NCBI GenBank assembly: GCA_963532425.1
Contig: CAUSKK010000002.1
Location: 1-64,000 of the forward strand
From: CAUSKK01 sp963532425
Lineage (GTDB): Bacteria; Pseudomonadota; Gammaproteobacteria; Cardiobacteriales; Cardiobacteriaceae
Direction of reading: 5' to 3'
DNA length: 64,000 nucleotides
Below are positions 62,332 through 64,000 of this stretch, piece after piece (the stretch's first letter is position 1; every line of letters starts with the position of its first letter). A program made the position numbers and the translations under genes. Below the pieces are notes generated by a model. That model did not search any database, was not told the DNA's origin, and saw only the letters and a list, made by a program, of their open reading frames with translations.

Positions 62332-63885
62332 CAAGCGCTTCTCCATAGGGGGAGCGCTTCTTTATTTGCCGCTGGGACTGGCTAGCGGCGGAAATAGGGG
62401 AGCGCTTCGTTCCCAGGAATCGCTTTTTTATGAAGCGCTTCGGTCATTGGCCCGCCGAGGGAAGCGCTTCTAACAGCTTCGTCAGGACGAAGCGCTTCAG
62501 CTGTCGCCAACTCTAACCACCCCGGCCCAAACGTCGTTCCAGACCGAAGCGCTTCGTTAGAAAGGCAACGACCCGGGAATAATCCAAACGACAGCCAAAG
62601 GGGGAAGCGCTTCGACCCCGGCCCTAAGGGGGAAGCGCTTCGTCTTCGCTGACCGTTTAAAAGAGGAAGCGCTTCGTTCTCGAGAAAGGCAGAACACCAA
62701 AACGCTTTAATTCCACCAGCCTGATTTCCTAGCGGCCGCCGGGGAAGCGCTTCTAACAGCTTCGTCAGGACGAAGCGCTTCAGCTGTCGCCGACTCTAAC
62801 CACCCCAGCCCAAACATTGTTCCAGACCGAAGTGCTTCGGTAGGAAGGCAACGACCCGGGAATAATCCAAACGACAGCCAAAGGGGGAAGCGCTTCGACC
62901 CCGGCCCTAGGGGGGAAGCGCTTCGTTCTCAGGAGCAGAGGACTGGAAAGAAGGAAGCGCTTCGACGCCACCGGCCGTTCAAAAGGGGGAGAGCGCTTCC
63001 CTTTTTAGAACCACCGAGGCGCTTTAGTGCTGCGAGGCTGGAAGCTCGATTTTCAACGAAGCGCTTCAGTCCTACCCCGGCCCAGGGGGAGCGCTTCGAC
63101 CTGTTGTTTCAGAACGAAGCGCTTCGTTCCCAGCTCCGGCACGCCAAAGGAAGCGCTTCGGTCTTAAAGAACAGAGAACGGCGTAGCAGAAAGAGAGCGC
63201 CGCAACTTTGGCGACAATTCAAGAGGAAGCGCTTCGGTTGGGGCCAATTGGATTTCAACGAATCCGGCGAAGCGCTTCGTTTGTAGAAGGTAGGAAAGAG
63301 CGAAGCGCTTCCTTACGTCGGTTTAGATAAAAACAGCGGGCCGAGGTGCTCCCTCTGAACGAAGCGCTTCGACCCCGGCCGCGTGGCTTTCAAAAGGGGA
63401 GCGCTTCAGTCCCTACCCAGCCCGGAGGAGGAAGCGCTTCGGCCTGCTGGAATAAGTGAAGCGCTTCCACTCAGAAACTCGCCAACACCGAAGCGCTTCG
63501 GCCTTACCTCAGCCCGGAGGAAGCGCTTCTCGCTGGAAGAACAGATTTCCCGATGGTCAAAAAGGGAGCGCTTCGGCCGGAGGGAGCAGTTTGATTCCGC
63601 CAGTCTGATTCCCTGGCTGCTGGAAGGAGAGCGCTTCGACTTTAGCGACAGTTCCGGGGGAAGCGCTTCGGCCGGAATGGAACGACCGGAAATAATCCAA
63701 ACGGCCACCGAGGGAAGCGCTTCGGTTTGACCAATTGGATTTCAACAAATCCGGCGAAGCGCTTCGGTCTATTGCTCCAGAACGAAGCGCTTCGGTCTCA
63801 AAGAACAGAAAACGGCGCCGAGGGAAGCGCTTCGGCCTGTTGTTCCAGAGCGAAGCGCTTCGGGTGGAATAAGAGGAGCGCTTGG
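62332..63885. repeat. Palindrome array 5 (GAAGCGCTTC)
   Basis: About 1.55 kb holding roughly 29 perfect palindromes and many variants. A block of about 180 bp is directly duplicated (62461-62642 and 62744-62925). Blocks are inverted copies of parts of array 4. No credible gene; the many open frames are a by-product of the motif. Confidence 0.92.
62333..62366 (+). terminator. Terminator-like palindrome-pair hairpin
   Basis: AAGCGCTTCTCC and GGGGAGCGCTT pair around a short loop and are followed by CTTTATTT; it closes the lipoprotein transcript and opens array 5. Confidence 0.6.
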
Positions 63886-63940
63886 GGGTGCCTGGGGCCA
63901 TCACTTCCGCTAGGCTAGGGACTTTTTCGGAGGTTTTCCC

Positions 63941-64000
63941 ATGACCCCACGTCCCCCCCGCCGCAGTGCGCGTCGGCTGCCGGTGCAGCAGGCCAGCAAA
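63941..64000 (+). CDS. Start of an unidentified gene (cut by window end)
   Basis: ATG at 63941 with GGAGG nine bases upstream opens a frame (MTPRPPRRSARRLPVQQASK) running off the window. Only 20 basic residues are visible, so no assignment is possible. It is the first credible coding start after array 5. Confidence 0.5.
   Translation, partial: MTPRPPRRSARRLPVQQASK

Overview
The window is a GC-rich, densely coded bacterial chromosome segment. The gene set (SecB, CmoB, PqiABC, NagZ, a TonB/ExbBD set, PilVWX-type minor pilins, SUF operon with an Rrf2 regulator) points to a gammaproteobacterium. A Cardiobacteriales-like organism is my low-confidence guess. No phage, insertion sequence, CRISPR array or rRNA operon was found.

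Layout. 1-2.9 kb (minus): leuA (cut by the window edge), a small SDHAF4-like gene, an RluA-family synthase, gpsA, secB. 3-8.4 kb (plus): glutaredoxin-like protein, hemN, then a minor-pilin operon behind a sigma-54-type promoter. 9.8-11.5 kb: pgi, followed by an unidentified structured RNA candidate. 11.9-18 kb (minus): DIP1984-like protein, RNase Z, two identical tRNA-Lys genes, and an ABC transporter operon with three paralogous binding proteins. 18.2-23.3 kb (plus): potassium channel, hydrolase, small membrane proteins, recJ. 25.5-39.3 kb (mostly plus): an MBOAT/SGNH acyltransferase set, thrC, apt, a BI-1 protein, PqiA (split)/PqiB/PqiC, nagZ, a DsrE-like protein, hpt. 40.4-51 kb: two families of uncharacterised paralogues, a hydrolase-KptA fusion, a VWA/DUF5682 pair, cmoB, an Na+/H+ antiporter. 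52.5-62.2 kb: sufR-B-C-D-S-U plus a DUF59 gene (minus), terC (minus), exbB-exbD-tonB and a lipoprotein (plus).

The outstanding feature is a 10-bp palindrome, GAAGCGCTTC. It occurs in many genes and is concentrated in five gene-free arrays (8.45-9.72, 23.4-25.4, 39.45-40.4, 51.1-52.4 and 62.3-63.9 kb), which by hand count hold more than 100 perfect copies plus many one-base variants. Between copies lie unique-looking spacers, mostly about 20-60 bp. These spacers recur, often inverted and reshuffled, within and between arrays, so the arrays look like mosaics of modules bounded by the palindrome. Pairs of palindromes also form hairpins of rho-independent terminators.

A second, linked oddity is that several genes bordering arrays or palindrome hairpins have their last codons, stop codon and adjoining hairpin tandemly duplicated downstream (11.8, 39.3, 52.5 and 62.2 kb). 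At 43.1 kb two convergent genes end in an inverted copy of the same tail, centred on the palindrome. I know of no named element with this combination. It is the best candidate here for an undescribed system, comparable in abundance to cyanobacterial HIP1 or to DNA uptake sequences. Function is not shown by sequence alone.
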